Positions 63,189 through 64,000 of a DNA stretch of 64,000 bases are shown here, one piece after another; position 1 is the first letter of the stretch, and every line of letters begins with the position of its first letter. The stretch covers positions 42,171 through 106,170 of the forward strand of contig JAKFVL010000012.1 in assembly GCA_021732215.1 (NCBI GenBank), given 5' to 3'. The DNA comes from Hyphomicrobiales bacterium. Its GTDB lineage: Bacteria; Pseudomonadota; Alphaproteobacteria; Rhizobiales; Xanthobacteraceae. A program made the translations under genes and the position numbers. The notes below the pieces were generated by a model. It had not been told where the DNA came from. It did not search any database and was given only the letters and a program-made list of their open reading frames with translations.

Positions 63189-63521
63189 TCAAGCCGCCAT
63201 TGTCTTGCAGCTTTCAGCGCAGGCGCGGCAAGCTTGCACGCAATCGTCCATGTCGCCGAGGCGCTCGCAGTCCTGGGCGCACTGCTCGCAGATTTCCGCA
63301 CACTCACGGCATACGTGCTTGTGGTGCGGAGATTGCAGCACCATGAAGTGCGCCGACGTGCGGCAGATTTCCGCGCATGTCATCATCAGCCGGAAATGCT
63401 CCGGTTGCGTGTGTTCCCCGCCGGCTTCGAGGCAGTGCGTCATCGCTGTGCCAAGACAGGTTTGGTAACACCGTAGACAGTTGTCGATGCAGGTCTGCAT
63501 CTCTTTGGATGTATGGTGCAT
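63189..63521 (-). CDS. Four-helix copper-binding protein (Csp-like, DUF326)
   Basis: A 110-residue protein with fourteen or so cysteines in CxxxC spacing on helices: CIDNCLRCYQTCLG, MTCAEICRTSAHFM, CRECAEICEQCAQDCE, CVQACRACAESC. This is the four-helix-bundle Csp copper-storage pattern, and the lack of a signal peptide suggests the cytosolic type (Csp3). It stores many Cu+ ions and sits at the head of the copper gene run. Confidence 0.9.
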   Translation of the reverse strand: MHHTSKEMQTCIDNCLRCYQTCLGTAMTHCLEAGGEHTQPEHFRLMMTCAEICRTSAHFMVLQSPHHKHVCRECAEICEQCAQDCERLGDMDDCVQACRACAESCKTMAA

Positions 63522-64000
63522 GTTAAAGTCGCCTTAGGTCTAATGCGATTCCATTGTTTTCCTTGAATTCATTAATGGTCCACCGATCCTCCGTCGCATC
63601 TGGCACGAGCGGTATCGGATTAATTGGCTGCATGCTGCTTGCCGCAGGTCGACGCCGTGCCCGGCGCGAACGTTGCTATTGCGCAAAGGACTACAGAGAC
63701 CGCGATCAGATTGGGTCGAAATGAGATGCAGGGACGGATCCTTGTCAACGACAACACTTAACGCAGTCTCACGGCACGGGTTCCTAAACTTTTTCCATCT
63801 CAGTGAAATTCACGGACGGACTTCGCATCGAATTGATCTTGTTGCTTCTGTGCTACGATAGGAGCTCGCATAGCTTCCAATTGATCAAAAACTGTGCGCT
63901 TCGAAGCGAGTTACTCACTGTTTACGCGGGCAACCACCGCCTTAGACTTCGCAGATGCAACGAGTTTAAGGAGATGACGAGGCCTGCCGATCGACGACAT
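63522..64000. other. Region after the copper genes without a firm gene
   Basis: About 480 bp to the window edge. Apart from a doubtful small secreted peptide on the minus strand (63620-63748), I see no coding region, RNA gene or repeat. It may hold the promoter of the leftward copper run and the start of something beyond the edge. Confidence 0.4.
63620..63748 (-). CDS. Doubtful small exported peptide
   Basis: A 42-codon frame opening with TTG reads FRPNLIAVSVVLCAIATF followed by APGTASTCGKQHAAN. The hydrophobic run and small residues look like a signal peptide with cleavage near TAS, leaving a tiny Cys/His tail. No good ribosome site precedes it, so it may be chance or the remnant of a larger gene. 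Confidence 0.22.
   Translation of the reverse strand: MTRIRPCISFRPNLIAVSVVLCAIATFAPGTASTCGKQHAAN

Noticed and set aside
63563..63600. Possible MerR-type promoter before the Cys-rich copper gene
   Set aside because: TTCAAG and TAGACC are 19 bp apart but the spacer has no dyad, unlike the clear site before the ATPase.
1..64000. CRISPR arrays, rRNA and tRNA genes
   Set aside because: No regular repeat-spacer pattern or recognisable RNA gene was seen by reading; weak tRNAs could have been missed without a covariance search.

Overview
The window is typical alphaproteobacterial chromosome. Gene content (imuA-imuB-dnaE2 cassette, paa cluster, many acyl-CoA enzymes, Bug/TctABC and LivFGHM transporters) and intergenic palindromic repeats of the 'gtcat..gccgggc' kind point to Nitrobacteraceae (Bradyrhizobium/Afipia/Rhodopseudomonas relatives). 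That placement is inference from gene families; no rRNA or tRNA gene is visible to confirm it.

Layout. (1) 0-16 kb: the 3' end of a class V aminotransferase, PEP carboxylase, then acyl-CoA chemistry: AMP-forming CoA ligase, class III CoA-transferase, crotonase, dienoyl-CoA-reductase-like SDR, nitroreductase, a secreted phytase-like esterase behind a Pho box, a zinc alcohol dehydrogenase, and a kinase/DUF6285/acyl-CoA dehydrogenase trio resembling LvaA-LvaB-LvaC (4-hydroxyacyl-CoA catabolism). Glutathione peroxidase, DUF3297 and a carboxymuconolactone-decarboxylase-family protein follow. (2) 16-26 kb: a two-carbon / 2-hydroxy-acid locus with GlcG-like protein, a 992-residue FAD + Fe-S oxidase, GntR regulator, serine-glyoxylate-type aminotransferase and a tripartite tricarboxylate transporter. 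A separate Bug receptor and acyl-CoA dehydrogenase follow. (3) 27.5-33.3 kb: the mutagenic imuA-imuB-dnaE2 operon behind a GTTC-N7-GTTC SOS box. (4) 33.7-44.7 kb: phenylacetate degradation, with paaI-paaK-paaR-paaZ-P450-thioesterase rightward and paaX, paaABCDE leftward. paaF, paaG, paaH and paaJ are not in the window. (5) 44.7-46.7 kb: a secreted protein combining a gluzincin (HExxH) half and an S9-type serine hydrolase half.

(6) 47.4-57.4 kb, all leftward, is the least explained and most interesting block: a Tat-exported intradiol-dioxygenase-fold protein without the tyrosine ligands, a bis-haem b membrane protein, a fumarate-reductase-like flavoprotein lacking the usual substrate-binding motifs, its Fe-S subunit, a CCG (HdrB/SdhE-type) subunit, and then a complete Liv-type ABC importer with its own receptor. 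I read it as uptake plus flavin-dependent redox conversion of an unidentified small carboxylic or aromatic substrate, with electrons passed to the membrane.

(7) 57.4-64 kb: accessory DNA. A ribbon-helix-helix gene is cut by an IS3-family element whose orfB carries a frameshift. A copper set follows (DUF411 protein, Cu+ P-type ATPase, DUF305 protein, four-helix Cys-rich copper protein). The ATPase is preceded by a textbook CueR/MerR-type promoter, although no MerR-family gene lies in the window.
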